Source of the DNA: Streptomyces sp. CG4
Lineage (GTDB): Bacteria > Actinomycetota > Actinomycetes > Streptomycetales > Streptomycetaceae
Direction of reading: 5' to 3'
Length of the DNA stretch: 64,000 bases
Assembly: GCF_041080655.1 (NCBI RefSeq)
Contig: NZ_CP163525.1
Span: forward strand, 3,534,001 to 3,598,000
In this document: positions 8,995 through 18,118 of the stretch, one piece after another
Position numbering within the stretch: position 1 is the stretch's first letter
Layout of the letters: each line of letters begins with the position of its first letter
Program-made: the position numbers and the translations under genes
The notes under the pieces: generated by a model
Told to the model about the DNA's origin: nothing
Databases searched by the model: none
The model's input: the letters and a program-made list of their open reading frames with translations, nothing else

Positions 8995-10029
8995 CTACTC
9001 CCCCTCCGCCCGGACCACCTGCATCTCCTCGGCGAAGTGGCAGGCGGAGTCATGGGCCGCGGGCCCGGGCGTGCCCCGGAACACGGCCGGGACCGCCAGG
9101 GCCGGGACCTCCACGACACACCGCTCCTGCGCCTTCCAGCAGCGGGTGCGGAAGCGGCAGCCGGAGGGGATGTTCGTCGGGGACGGCACGTCCCCGGTGA
9201 GGATGATCCGCTCGCGGTGTTCCCGGGCCTCGGGGTCCGGGACCGGGACCGCGGAGAGCAGCGCCTGGGTGTAGGGATGGGTGGGGTGGTCGTAGATCTC
9301 GGGCTCCCGGCCGATCTCCACGATCCGCCCGAGGTACATCACACCCACCCGGTCGGAGATGTGCCGGACGATGGACAGGTCGTGCGCGATGAAGACGTAC
9401 GACAGCTCGAACTCCGACTGCAGCCGGTCCAGCAGGTTGATCACCTGGGCCTGGATCGAGACGTCCAGCGCGGACACCGGCTCGTCGGCGACGATCACCT
9501 CCGGGCGCAGCGCCAGCCCGCGGGCGATGCCGATGCGCTGGCGCTGGCCGCCGGAGAACTGGTGCGGATAGCGGTTGACGTACTCCGGGTTGAGGCCGAC
9601 CACGTCCAATAGTTCCTGGACCCTGCGGCGGCGGTCGCCCTTGGGCGCGACCTCGGGGTGGATCTCGTACGGCTCCCCGATGATGTCGCCGACCGTCATC
9701 CGGGGGTTGAGGGAGGTGTACGGGTCCTGGAAGACCATCTGGATGTTGCGGCGTACCGCCTTCAGCGCCCGGCCGGACAGCCGGGTGATGTCCTCGCCCT
9801 TGAACTTGATGGAGCCGGCCGTCGGGCGCTCCAGGTTGCAGAGCATCTTGGCGACCGTCGACTTGCCGCAGCCCGACTCGCCGACGATGCCCAGGGTTTC
9901 GCCCTTGCCGAGCGTGAAGTCGACGCCGTCGACGGCCTTCACCGCGCCGATCTGCTTCTTGAAGAGGATGCCCCGGGTCAGCGGATAGTGCTTGACGAGC
10001 CCGGTCACTTCGAGGATCGGCTCAGCCAT
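8995..10029 (-). CDS. Oligo/dipeptide ABC transporter ATP-binding protein (DppF-type)
   Basis: One of two ATPases of the five-gene peptide importer at 8995-14658, 344 aa. Walker A is [12 protein letters not shown], the signature is FSGGQRQRIGIARGLAL, Walker B is EVIVADEPVSALD, and the H-loop is FIAHDLSIV. The C-terminal oligopeptide-transporter region carries the cysteine cluster SGCRFRTRCWKAQERC, a mark of OppF/DppF proteins that bind a [4Fe-4S] cluster. Its ATG overlaps the stop of the preceding ATPase gene by 8 bases. It is the last gene of the operon, and the terminator at 8921-8956 follows. Confidence 0.95.
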   Translation of the reverse strand: MAEPILEVTGLVKHYPLTRGILFKKQIGAVKAVDGVDFTLGKGETLGIVGESGCGKSTVAKMLCNLERPTAGSIKFKGEDITRLSGRALKAVRRNIQMVFQDPYTSLNPRMTVGDIIGEPYEIHPEVAPKGDRRRRVQELLDVVGLNPEYVNRYPHQFSGGQRQRIGIARGLALRPEVIVADEPVSALDVSIQAQVINLLDRLQSEFELSYVFIAHDLSIVRHISDRVGVMYLGRIVEIGREPEIYDHPTHPYTQALLSAVPVPDPEAREHRERIILTGDVPSPTNIPSGCRFRTRCWKAQERCVVEVPALAVPAVFRGTPGPAAHDSACHFAEEMQVVRAEGE

Positions 10030-10996
10030 GGAGGCACTCCCTCCAGAAGTGGCAGGCGCTGCCGCGCACGTCGGAGACCTCGTACAGCGGGGGTTCGTCG
10101 GTGCGGCAGACGTCCTGGGCCATCGGGCAGCGCGGGTGGAAGGAGCAGCCGGGCGGGATGTCCATCAGGTTCGGCGGCAGGCCCTTGATGGCGTACAGCT
10201 CCTGTCCCTTCTGGTCCAGGCGCGGGATGGAGTCCAGCAGGCCGCGGGTGTAGGGGTGGGCGGGCGTCTTGTAGAGGTCACGGACGGGCGCGGACTCGAC
10301 GATCTTCCCGGCGTACATCACGGCGATCCGGTCGGCGACGTCGGCGACGACCCCCAGATCGTGGGTGATGAGGATGAGCCCCATGTGGAACTCACGCTGC
10401 AGTTCCGCGAGCAGGTCCATGACCTGGGCCTGCACGGTGACGTCCAGAGCGGTGGTGGGCTCGTCGGCGATGATGAGCGCCGGCTCCAGGGCCAGCGCCA
10501 TGGCGATCATGATGCGCTGGCGCATACCGCCGGAGAACTGGTGGGGATAGTCCCGCACGCGCTGGGCGGCGGCCGGGATCCGCACCCGTTCCATCAGCTC
10601 GACGGCCCTGGCCCGCGCGTCCTTCGCCGACATCCCCCGGTGCACGACGAACATCTCTCCCAGCTGGTCCCCCACGGAGATGACGGGGTTGAGGGCCGAC
10701 AGGGCGTCCTGGAAGATCATGGCCATCCCGGCGCCCCGGATCTTGCGCCGTTCCTCTTCCCTCAGCTTCAGCAGATCCTGCCCCTGGAACAGAATCCGTC
10801 CGCCGGTGATCCTGCCCGGGGGCATGTCGAGGATCCCCATCACGGCCTGCGCGGTGACGGACTTGCCCGACCCGGACTCCCCCAGCACGGCCAGCGTCTC
10901 CCCCGCGTCGACCTCGTAACTCACCCCGTTGACGGCATGCGCGACCCCGTCCCGCGTCCGGAACTCCACCTGCAGATCCCGCACTTCGAGCAGCAC
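10022..10996 (-). CDS. Oligo/dipeptide ABC transporter ATP-binding protein (DppD-type)
   Basis: The partner ATPase of the 8995-10029 protein, 324 aa from GTG 10996 (VLLEVRDLQVEF). Walker A is [15 protein letters not shown], the signature [17 protein letters not shown], Walker [14 protein letters not shown] and the H-loop LITHDLGVV. The C-terminus has the cysteine set PGCSFHPRCPMAQDVC. The start is fixed by GAGGTGA about 8 bases upstream; the open frame continues much further as a shadow of the permease gene. A 143-bp gap separates it from the upstream permease stop, the only sizeable gap in this operon. It is C-rich on the plus strand and shows no gene. Confidence 0.93.
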   Translation of the reverse strand: MLLEVRDLQVEFRTRDGVAHAVNGVSYEVDAGETLAVLGESGSGKSVTAQAVMGILDMPPGRITGGRILFQGQDLLKLREEERRKIRGAGMAMIFQDALSALNPVISVGDQLGEMFVVHRGMSAKDARARAVELMERVRIPAAAQRVRDYPHQFSGGMRQRIMIAMALALEPALIIADEPTTALDVTVQAQVMDLLAELQREFHMGLILITHDLGVVADVADRIAVMYAGKIVESAPVRDLYKTPAHPYTRGLLDSIPRLDQKGQELYAIKGLPPNLMDIPPGCSFHPRCPMAQDVCRTDEPPLYEVSDVRGSACHFWRECLHG

Positions 10997-11139
10997 GCCC
11001 CCGTCACCTCGCCCTCGGATCAAAAGCACCGCGCACCCGCATCCACGGCCCACCGGAAGCAGAACGCCGATCGGCACCGCGACCGCACGCCACCGCGCAC
11101 TCCCCCCACACACCTCGCGCCTCCCACCGCACGCCGTCA

Positions 11140-12120
11140 TCACCTCAGCTTCGGATCGAGGGCGTCGCGGACCGCGTCGCCGAGCATGATGAAGGCGAGC
11201 ACCGTGACGGCCAGGGCGCCCGAGGGCCACAGCAGGGCGTGGGGGGCGTTGCGGACGTAGGGGGACGCGGCGGAGATGTCGATGCCCCAGGAGACGCTGG
11301 GCGGTTTGAGGCCCACGCCGAGGTACGACAGGGTCGCCTCCAGTGCGATGTACGTGCCCAGCGCGATGGTCGCCACCACGATCACCGGGGCCACTGCGTT
11401 CGGGGCGATGTGGCGCAGCAGGATGCGGGAGTCGGAGGCGCCGAGGGCGCGGGCGGCCTGGACGTAGTCGTTCTGTTTGGCGGTGATGACCGAGCCGCGC
11501 GCGATCCGGGAGATCTGCGGCCAGCCGAGCAGCACCATGAACCCGATGACCGGCCAGACGGTGTTGCTCGTCACCACCGACAGCAGGACCAGACCGCCGA
11601 GGACCACCGGGATCGCGAAGAAGATGTCGGTGACGCGGGACAGGATCGAGTCCCAGATGCCGCCGAAATAGCCCGCCAGGGCCCCCAGCACCGACCCGAC
11701 GGCGGCCACCCCGAGCGTCGCCAGCACGCCGACCGTGACGGACGTACGGGCGCCGTACACGGTGCGCGTGTAGACGTTGCAGCCCTGGCCGTCGTAGCCG
11801 AAGGGCGCACCCGGGCCCGGGCCGTCCTGGGCCTTGGCGAGGTCGCACTTGAGGGGGCTGCCGGAGGCGATCGCCGAGGGCCACAGCGAGATGAGGACCA
11901 GGAAGACGATGACCAGTCCGGAGACGAGGAACACCGGGTTGCGGCGCAGGTCCCGCCACGCGTCCGACCAGAGGGAGCGGGGCCGGCCCGCCGGGCCCGT
12001 GCCCTGCGGTCCCCCGGGGGTGCGCTCCAGGGTCGCCGCCTCGCTCGCGCCCAGGTCCATCGCCCCGCCCATGCCGGTCCCGGCGATCGCCCCCTCGTGC
12101 TCGTGCGGCTGCTCAGGCAT
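11140..12120 (-). CDS. Peptide ABC transporter permease (DppC-type)
   Basis: This 326-aa inner-membrane subunit has a cytoplasmic N-terminal tail of about 55 residues, a first helix (NPVFLVSGLVIVFLVLISLW), a periplasmic loop and the BPD_transp_1 domain. The EAA-type loop that contacts the ATPases reads ARALGASDSRILLRHIAPNA. The cysteine-containing loop (KCDLAKAQDGPGPGAPFGYDGQGCNVYTR region) is typical of actinobacterial DppC proteins. Its start overlaps the DppB stop by 8 bases. It forms the channel with the 12113-13033 protein. Confidence 0.93.
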   Translation of the reverse strand: MPEQPHEHEGAIAGTGMGGAMDLGASEAATLERTPGGPQGTGPAGRPRSLWSDAWRDLRRNPVFLVSGLVIVFLVLISLWPSAIASGSPLKCDLAKAQDGPGPGAPFGYDGQGCNVYTRTVYGARTSVTVGVLATLGVAAVGSVLGALAGYFGGIWDSILSRVTDIFFAIPVVLGGLVLLSVVTSNTVWPVIGFMVLLGWPQISRIARGSVITAKQNDYVQAARALGASDSRILLRHIAPNAVAPVIVVATIALGTYIALEATLSYLGVGLKPPSVSWGIDISAASPYVRNAPHALLWPSGALAVTVLAFIMLGDAVRDALDPKLR

Positions 12121-13033
12121 AGCGGATCCTCGGGTCGAGTACGGCGTACAGGAGGTCGACGAGGAGGTTGGCGACGAGGAAGACGAGGACGAGGACGGTC
12201 ACGAAGCCGACGACCGTCTGGGTGTTCTGGCGCAGGATGCCCTGGTAGAGCTGGAAGCCCACGCCGTGGATGTTGAAGATCCGCTCGGTGACGATCGCAC
12301 CGCCCATCAGCGCCCCGATGTCGGCGCCGATGAACGTGACCACGGGGATCAGGGAGTTGCGCAGCAGGTGCCGGACGATCACGCGGTGCCGGGGCAGGCC
12401 CTTGGCGACGGCCGTACGGACGTAGTCGGACCGCTTGTTCTCCGCGATGGAGGTGCGGGTCAGCCGGGTGACGTAGGCGAGGGAGACGGAGGCGAGGACC
12501 AGGCCGGGCACGATCAGCTCGTCGAAACTGCCGTAGCGGACGGACGGGCTGATCCACTGCCACTTGATGCCGAGCAGCAGCTGGAGCAGCAGACCGGTGA
12601 CGAAGGTGGGCACGGAGATCACCACCAGGGTCCCCAGCAGCACCCCGGTGTCGATGGGCCGGCCGCGCCTGAGGCCCGTCAGCACGCCCAGCGTCACGCC
12701 GATGACGATCTCGAAGAGGATGGCGACGATCGTGAGCCGGATGGTGACGGGGAACGCCGATCCCATCAGCTCGGTCACCTTCTGGCCGTTGAAGGCGGTG
12801 CCGAAGTCGCCGGTGAAGAGGTTGCCCATGTAGGTCGCGTACTGCTGCCAGAGCGGCTTGTCCAAGCCGAACTCCCGGCGCAGCTGGGCGGCCGTCGCGG
12901 GGTCGCAGGACCGCTCGCCGCACAGGCCCGCGATGGGGTCGCCCATCACGTTCACCATGAGGAAGATCAGCAACGTCGACCCGATGAACACCGGGATCAT
13001 CTGCAGCAGCCGCCGTGCCACATAGCGCGCCAT
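12113..13033 (-). CDS. Peptide ABC transporter permease (DppB-type)
   Basis: The second channel subunit, 306 aa, begins MARYVARRLLQMIPVFIGST, the classic DppB first helix. The LCGERSCDP loop, the FGTAFNGQ motif and the EAA loop (TAVAKGLPRHRVIVRHLLRN) follow, and it ends YAVLDPRIRYA. It starts 5 bases after the binding-protein stop and overlaps the DppC start, so the operon order is A-B-C-D-F. Confidence 0.94.
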   Translation of the reverse strand: MARYVARRLLQMIPVFIGSTLLIFLMVNVMGDPIAGLCGERSCDPATAAQLRREFGLDKPLWQQYATYMGNLFTGDFGTAFNGQKVTELMGSAFPVTIRLTIVAILFEIVIGVTLGVLTGLRRGRPIDTGVLLGTLVVISVPTFVTGLLLQLLLGIKWQWISPSVRYGSFDELIVPGLVLASVSLAYVTRLTRTSIAENKRSDYVRTAVAKGLPRHRVIVRHLLRNSLIPVVTFIGADIGALMGGAIVTERIFNIHGVGFQLYQGILRQNTQTVVGFVTVLVLVFLVANLLVDLLYAVLDPRIRYA

Positions 13034-13038
13034 GTCGC

Positions 13039-14658
13039 TCAGCCCACCTTGATCTCGTTGTAGACCGGCACGCTGAACGGATTGAGCGCCACATGGGAGA
13101 GCCGGGCGGAGTAGCCGGCGCTGCCGTTCTGGTACCAGAGCGGGACGGCCGCCATGTTGTCGCGGACGACCTCCTCGGCCTGCTGGAAGAGCCGGACGGC
13201 GGCGCCCCTGCCGGTCTCGGCGTTGGCCCGGTCGACGAGCCGGTCGAACTGCTCGTCGGACCACTTGCCGTCGTTGGAGGAGGCGCCCGTGTAGTACAGC
13301 GGCTGGAGGAAGTTCTGGATCAACGGGTAGTCCATCTGCCAGCCGGCCCGGAAGGGACCGGACATCTTGTGCTGGGTCATCTGGTTGCGGAAGTCGGCGA
13401 AGGTGCCGATCGGGTTGCCGACGCAGGCCTGGTCGTTGTCGAGCGCGTTGTTGATCGAGTTGCACACGGCGTCCACCCACTGCTTGTGGGAGCCCGTGTC
13501 CGCGTTGTAGGTGATCTTCAGCCGGCCGCCGGGGATGCCGCCGCCCTCCTGGATCAGCTTCTTGGCCTGGGCGGGGTCGTAGTCGCAGGCGTGGCCGCAC
13601 AGTCCGGCCCGGTAGCCGCCGGCCGCGCCGAGGACCGGCGAGGTCCAGTCGGTGGCCGGGGTGCGGGTGCCCCGGAAGATGGTCTCGGTGATCTGCTTGC
13701 GGTTGATCGCCATGGACAGGCCCGTGCGGACCTTCCGCGCCCCCGGGGTGTTCCACTTCGGGTCGTAGTACGGGAAGGCCAGGGTCTGCAGGATGCCGGC
13801 CGGGGTGTTGATGTAGCGGCCGTTCAGGTCGGTGTCGACGTTCTTGAGCTGGGTGGCGGGCACGTCGTCGACCAGGTCGAGGTTGCCGGCCAGGACATCG
13901 GTGTAGGCGGTGTTGCTGTCGGTGTAGACCAGCAGGGTCACGCCGGCGTTCTGCGCCGGGTCGGGGCCGTGGTAGGCGTCCCACTTCTTCAGGGTCATGG
14001 CCGAGCCCTTGGTGTACGACTCGATCCGGTAGGGCCCGTCGCCGATCGGCTTGCTCACCCAGGCCGCGTGGTCGGTGAAGAAGGCGCGCGGGAGCGGTGC
14101 GTAGGCGGCGTAGCCGAGGGTGTCGGGGAAGCTGGAGAACTTCTGGCCCAGCCGGACGGTGAAAGTGTGGTCGTCGACCACCTTCAGCCCCGACAGGGTG
14201 TCGGCGGTCTGCGGGCCGCTGTCGGGGTGGACCTTGTCGTAGCCCTCGATGTAGCCGAAGAAGTACGCGTTCTTCTGGTTGTTCCTCAGACTGGCCCCGT
14301 AGTTCCAGGCGTCCACGAAGGAGCGGGCGGTGACCGGTTCCCCGTTGCTGAACTTCCAGCCGGTCTTGAGGGTGACGGTGAAGTTCCGCGAGTCCGGGGT
14401 GTCGATCCGCTGGGCGAGCATGTTCTGGGCCTTGCCGGTCCGCGGGTCGTACTTCTTCAGGCCCCGGAAGATCATGTCGAGGACCTTGCCGCCCTGTACC
14501 TCGTTGGTGTTGGCCGGCTCCAGCGGGTTCTGCGGGTCGCCCCAGGAGGAGGTCAGCACCCCGGCGCCGCCGAAGCCGCCGCTGCCCCCGCAGGCGGAGG
14601 CCAGCAGCCCCGCGGCGATCACACAGGCGGCCCCTCGGGCGGGCGTGCGTCCCCGCAT
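13039..14658 (-). CDS. Peptide ABC transporter substrate-binding lipoprotein (SBP family 5, DppA-type)
   Basis: An extracytoplasmic binding lipoprotein, 539 aa, and the first gene of the minus-strand peptide importer. The start ATG 14658 has GGAGGAGG close upstream. The signal peptide (MRGRTPARGAACVIAAGLLASACGG) ends in lipobox LASAC. The SBP_bac_5 fold is shown by GWKFSNGEPVTARSFVDAWN, VRTGLSMAINRKQI and GWQMDYPLIQNFLQPLYYTG. The position beside bldK matches, from memory, the operon after bldK in S. coelicolor (SCO5117-5121). The ligand is unknown beyond peptides. Confidence 0.93.
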   Translation of the reverse strand: MRGRTPARGAACVIAAGLLASACGGSGGFGGAGVLTSSWGDPQNPLEPANTNEVQGGKVLDMIFRGLKKYDPRTGKAQNMLAQRIDTPDSRNFTVTLKTGWKFSNGEPVTARSFVDAWNYGASLRNNQKNAYFFGYIEGYDKVHPDSGPQTADTLSGLKVVDDHTFTVRLGQKFSSFPDTLGYAAYAPLPRAFFTDHAAWVSKPIGDGPYRIESYTKGSAMTLKKWDAYHGPDPAQNAGVTLLVYTDSNTAYTDVLAGNLDLVDDVPATQLKNVDTDLNGRYINTPAGILQTLAFPYYDPKWNTPGARKVRTGLSMAINRKQITETIFRGTRTPATDWTSPVLGAAGGYRAGLCGHACDYDPAQAKKLIQEGGGIPGGRLKITYNADTGSHKQWVDAVCNSINNALDNDQACVGNPIGTFADFRNQMTQHKMSGPFRAGWQMDYPLIQNFLQPLYYTGASSNDGKWSDEQFDRLVDRANAETGRGAAVRLFQQAEEVVRDNMAAVPLWYQNGSAGYSARLSHVALNPFSVPVYNEIKVG

Positions 14659-15153
14659 GGCTGCCTCCTCCGCGATCGCAGATCCGATACCGGTCAATAT
14701 CGACTCATGCGCCGCGTATCGCATGCCCGCCGCCGGATTGAGGGGCCTTTAGAGGGACACGTCATACGAATGCAGGCGGCCGGAGGGGGTGAACGCGAGG
14801 AGCCGGGGGAAGGCCTCTCAGACGATCTTCTGCGCACCGCGCAACAGATCTCCGCGTAACGATGCCGAAACGTTGGATTGCGACGTGCCGATGTACGCAT
14901 TTCGGCACACCACCGTCCGCATATCGAACTCATTGCCCGATTGATCCGGTAAGTCCAATGTGAAGCACGGATTGATTACGGCGCGCTACCCGCGTAGCTA
15001 CGGAATGGTCAAGGCAGAGTAAAGAAGGTAAATAGGCAACCAAGGGCGTCGAGAATTTATTGACCTTGAATGAATTGCGTTGAAAAAGTCCGGCGTAGCC
15101 CGTAGGGGAGCGCCCTGCGGAGTCATCAGACCCTCCCTTGGGCCAGGAGCACC
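14659..15153. promoter_or_regulatory. 495-bp divergent control region between two peptide-importer operons
   Basis: There is no gene here. This gap lies between the binding-protein gene on the minus strand and the permease gene on the plus strand, so it must carry both promoters. It is clearly AT-richer than the flanks, especially 14985-15080 (agtaaagaaggtaaatagg, gagaatttattgacc). A spaced inverted repeat, TGCCGAAA at 14863-14870 and TTTCGGCA at 14900-14907, is a candidate operator. TTGACC occurs on both strands in the AT-rich part. I could not place a convincing -35/-10 pair on either side. Confidence 0.6.
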
Positions 15154-16182
15154 ATGACCCCCCCAACTCCATCCGCGGCCGCCCCGCTCGAGGTGACCGA
15201 CGAGGCCGCCCAGAAGTCGACCACTTCCGGCGGTGCGCAGGGCAGCGAAGGCCGCTCCCCGGGACGACTCGCGTGGAAGCGCTTCAAGCGTGACAAGACG
15301 GGCGTTATTTCCGCCTATGTCGTGATCTTCTTCTTCGTGATCGCGATCGCTGCGCCGCTCATCGCGAAGCTGTACGGCAAGAACCCGTACACCACGTACG
15401 CGAGCCAGGACCCGAGCCTGCTCGACGCCTTCTCGTACCCCGCAGGCCCCAACGGCGGCATGAGCCCGGACTTCTGGTTCGGCATCGAGCCGCAGCTCGG
15501 CCGGGACGTCTTCACGTTCCTGCTCTACGGCATCCGGACCTCGCTGGGCATCGCCCTGGCCACCACGGTCCTCACCGTGACGCTCGGTGTCGTCGTCGGC
15601 ATCACGGCCGGCTACCTGGGCGGCAAGACCGACTACATCGTCAGCCGGATCATCGACATCCTGCTGTCGTTCCCGTCCACGCTGTTCTTCATCGCGTTCA
15701 TGCCGGTCGTCTACGCGATCTTCGTCGCCCCCGACGACAACATCCCGACCTGGCTGCGCGCCACCGCCCTGATCGTGGTGCTGACCGCGTTCGGCTGGTC
15801 CACCATCGCGCGTCTGCTGCGCGGTCAGGTACTCGCCCTGCGCGAGCGCGAGTTCGTGGAGGCGGCCAAGGTCACGGGCGCTTCCCCGATGCGCATCGTG
15901 TTCAAGGAGCTCCTGCCGAACCTGTGGACGCCGATCATCATCCAGTCCACGCTGCTGCTCCCGACCATGGTGACCACCGAGGCCGGGCTCTCCTTCCTCG
16001 GCGTCGGCATGATCGACCCGACCCCCGACTGGGGCGTGATGATCGCCCGAGGCGCCTCCTTCTACTCCCAGGACATCACCTTCATGCTCTTCCCGGGCAT
16101 CTCGATGGTGATCTTCGTGGTTGCGTTCAACCTGCTCGGCGACTCCGTGCGCGACGCGCTCGACCCCAAGTCCAAGCGCTAG
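15154..16182 (+). CDS. Peptide ABC transporter permease, bldKA-like paralogue
   Basis: The first gene of the second bldK-type operon (15154-21268), 342 aa. A polar N-terminal tail precedes GRLAWKRFKRDKTGVISAYV, the first helix, and the GKNPYTTYASQDPSL loop. The transport domain has the EAA loop AAKVTGASPMRIVFKELLPN. It closely parallels the 31634-32668 protein (GQLMWLRFKRDRTGVISAYV, GKNPYTVYA, VTTEAGLSFLGVGM versus VTAEAGLSFLGVGI), which shows recent common origin of the two operons. As in bldK, the permease gene precedes the binding-protein gene. Confidence 0.93.
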   Translation: MTPPTPSAAAPLEVTDEAAQKSTTSGGAQGSEGRSPGRLAWKRFKRDKTGVISAYVVIFFFVIAIAAPLIAKLYGKNPYTTYASQDPSLLDAFSYPAGPNGGMSPDFWFGIEPQLGRDVFTFLLYGIRTSLGIALATTVLTVTLGVVVGITAGYLGGKTDYIVSRIIDILLSFPSTLFFIAFMPVVYAIFVAPDDNIPTWLRATALIVVLTAFGWSTIARLLRGQVLALREREFVEAAKVTGASPMRIVFKELLPNLWTPIIIQSTLLLPTMVTTEAGLSFLGVGMIDPTPDWGVMIARGASFYSQDITFMLFPGISMVIFVVAFNLLGDSVRDALDPKSKR

Positions 16183-16264
16183 CACCCCTCTTTCCACCCG
16201 GTCCGGCTCGATGGCGTCCGGCTGGCTCCCACCGTCCGAATCGACCCCTCTAGGCAGGCTCAGC

Positions 16265-18019
16265 ATGTCCTTTTCTCGCAGAAACTTCCTGATCGCCACC
16301 GGTGTGGCCGCGGCCTCCACGACTGTGCTGAGCGCCTGCAGCAGCGGCAAGAGCTCCACCGGCAAGGGCATCCCGTCGGTCGCCAACGCCAAGACCCTGA
16401 ACATCCCGGTCGGCACCAAGGCCGACTCGACGGGCCCGGCCCCCGAGACCCCGGGCGCGGTCAAGGGCGGGACGATCTACTCGCTCGACCAGTTCGACAT
16501 GGACCACCTGGACCCGGCGCAGATCTACGTCGCGACCGAGCAGGCCATCACCCGCCCGATCCTGCGCGGCCTGACCGGTTACAAGGTCGACGACAAGGGC
16601 GGCTGCACGCTCGTCGGTGACTGCGCCACCGACGCCGGCACCATGAAGGACGGCGGCAAGACCTGGTCGTTCACGATCAAGGACGGCATCAAGTGGGAGG
16701 ACGGTTCCGACCTCTCCATGGACGATGTCCAGCACACCTTCGAGCGCCTCTTCGCCTCCTTCGTGACCGAGGGTCCGCGCTACGTCCAGAACTGGCTGAT
16801 CGGCGGCGACAAGTACAAGGGCCCGTACGACGGCAAGCACCTCGACTCGCTGGAGATCTCCGGCAAGACGGTCACCTTCCACCTGACCGAGCCGCGCGCC
16901 GACTTCAACTACACGCTGGCGATGGCGGGTTACAGCTTCGTCAACAAGAAGAACGACACCAAGGAGAAGTACGACAAGCGCCCCTTCGCGCTCGGCCCGT
17001 ACAAGATCGGCAGCCGTGACATCGGCAAGTCGCTGACCTACGTGCGCAACGAGCACTGGGACCCGAAGACGGACTCGATCCGCAACGCCTACCCGGACCA
17101 GTACGTCTTCCAGTTCGGCTTCGAGCTGGTCGCCTCCACCGACCGCTACATCGCGGACCGGGGCAACGACCAGTACACCATGTCGATCTTCAACGAGGTC
17201 GCGCCCGAGCGCGTCGCGCAGGTCATGACCAACGCCGCGCTCAAGAAGCGCGTGCTCACCCAGCTCGACACGGTCACCTACTACTGGCCGATCAACACGA
17301 CCCGGATCAAGGACGTCAAGGTCCGCCAGGCCATCAACTACGCCTGGCCGCACCAGCAGATCCAGACCATCAACGGCGGCCCGGCCGCCAACGTGATCGC
17401 CAGCACCATCATGAGCCCGGTCACCCCCGGCTACCAGAAGTTCGACCTCTACGAGGCCACCACGAAGCCCGGTGGCGACCCGGACAAGGCCAAGGCCCTG
17501 CTGAAGGAGGCCGGCAAGCTCGGCCAGAAGCTGGTCATCGCCTACCAGCAGTCGGACACCTCGGTGAAGATGGCCGTCGCCATCAAGAACGCGCTGGAGG
17601 CGGCCGGCTTCCAGGTGGTCAACAAGCAGGTCGACAAGACCACCTTCTACACGCAGATCGGCAAGGTCAACAACGGCTTCGACCTGTTCGCGGCCGGCTG
17701 GAGCCCGGACTGGCCGAACGGCTACTCCGACTTCTACCCGTGCTTCAGCGGCAAGAACATCGGCGACGGCCGCAGCAACTACGCCCAGCTGAACGACCCG
17801 AGCGTGAACAAGGCGATCGACGCGGCCGCCGCGCTCAGCGACGTCACCGCCGCCAACAAGGCCTGGGGCGCCATCGACCGCCAGATCATGGAGCTGGCGG
17901 CGTGTGTCCCGGACTACAACAAGATCCGCAACTGGATGTACGGCTCCAAGGTCGGCAACGTCGTGTACGACGCCGGCAACACCTGCGTCGCGCTCTGCAA
18001 GCTGTACGCGATGAAGTAA
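16265..18019 (+). CDS. Peptide ABC transporter substrate-binding lipoprotein, Tat signal (bldKB-like paralogue)
   Basis: An SBP family 5 protein of 584 aa. The N-terminus MSFSRRNFLIATGVAAASTT is a twin-arginine signal (SRRNFL) and the lipobox is VLSAC. It should therefore be exported folded through Tat and anchored as a lipoprotein. Typical family motifs are LDPAQIYVATEQAITRPILRG, DGIKWEDGSDLSMDDVQHTFE and VRQAINYAWPHQQI. It is homologous to the 29766-31574 protein (LDPGQIYVS, LRGLTGYK versus HRGLTGYK, TKEKYDK, SGPYKIQS versus LGPYKIGS) but much less similar than the ATPases. ATG 16265 is preferred; the longer frame to 16121 overlaps the permease gene. A hairpin follows the stop. Confidence 0.93.
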   Translation: MSFSRRNFLIATGVAAASTTVLSACSSGKSSTGKGIPSVANAKTLNIPVGTKADSTGPAPETPGAVKGGTIYSLDQFDMDHLDPAQIYVATEQAITRPILRGLTGYKVDDKGGCTLVGDCATDAGTMKDGGKTWSFTIKDGIKWEDGSDLSMDDVQHTFERLFASFVTEGPRYVQNWLIGGDKYKGPYDGKHLDSLEISGKTVTFHLTEPRADFNYTLAMAGYSFVNKKNDTKEKYDKRPFALGPYKIGSRDIGKSLTYVRNEHWDPKTDSIRNAYPDQYVFQFGFELVASTDRYIADRGNDQYTMSIFNEVAPERVAQVMTNAALKKRVLTQLDTVTYYWPINTTRIKDVKVRQAINYAWPHQQIQTINGGPAANVIASTIMSPVTPGYQKFDLYEATTKPGGDPDKAKALLKEAGKLGQKLVIAYQQSDTSVKMAVAIKNALEAAGFQVVNKQVDKTTFYTQIGKVNNGFDLFAAGWSPDWPNGYSDFYPCFSGKNIGDGRSNYAQLNDPSVNKAIDAAAALSDVTAANKAWGAIDRQIMELAACVPDYNKIRNWMYGSKVGNVVYDAGNTCVALCKLYAMK

Positions 18020-18035
18020 GCGCGCCAGACCCTCG

Positions 18036-18062
18036 GGGGGCGGCCATGACCCGGCCGCCCCC
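18036..18062 (+). promoter_or_regulatory. Intra-operon stem-loop after the binding-protein gene
   Basis: A 10-bp perfect stem (gggggcggcc / ggccgccccc) with a 7-nt loop lies 16 bases after the binding-protein stop and 56 bases before the next permease start. There is no T-tract. It is a likely mRNA-stabilising or attenuating hairpin that would keep binding-protein levels above those of the membrane parts. Confidence 0.6.
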
Positions 18063-18118
18063 TCCGGCCCACCCCCCTAGCCCCGGCGACGGCGCCCCGT
18101 CCGGAAAGTCACGCCCCC

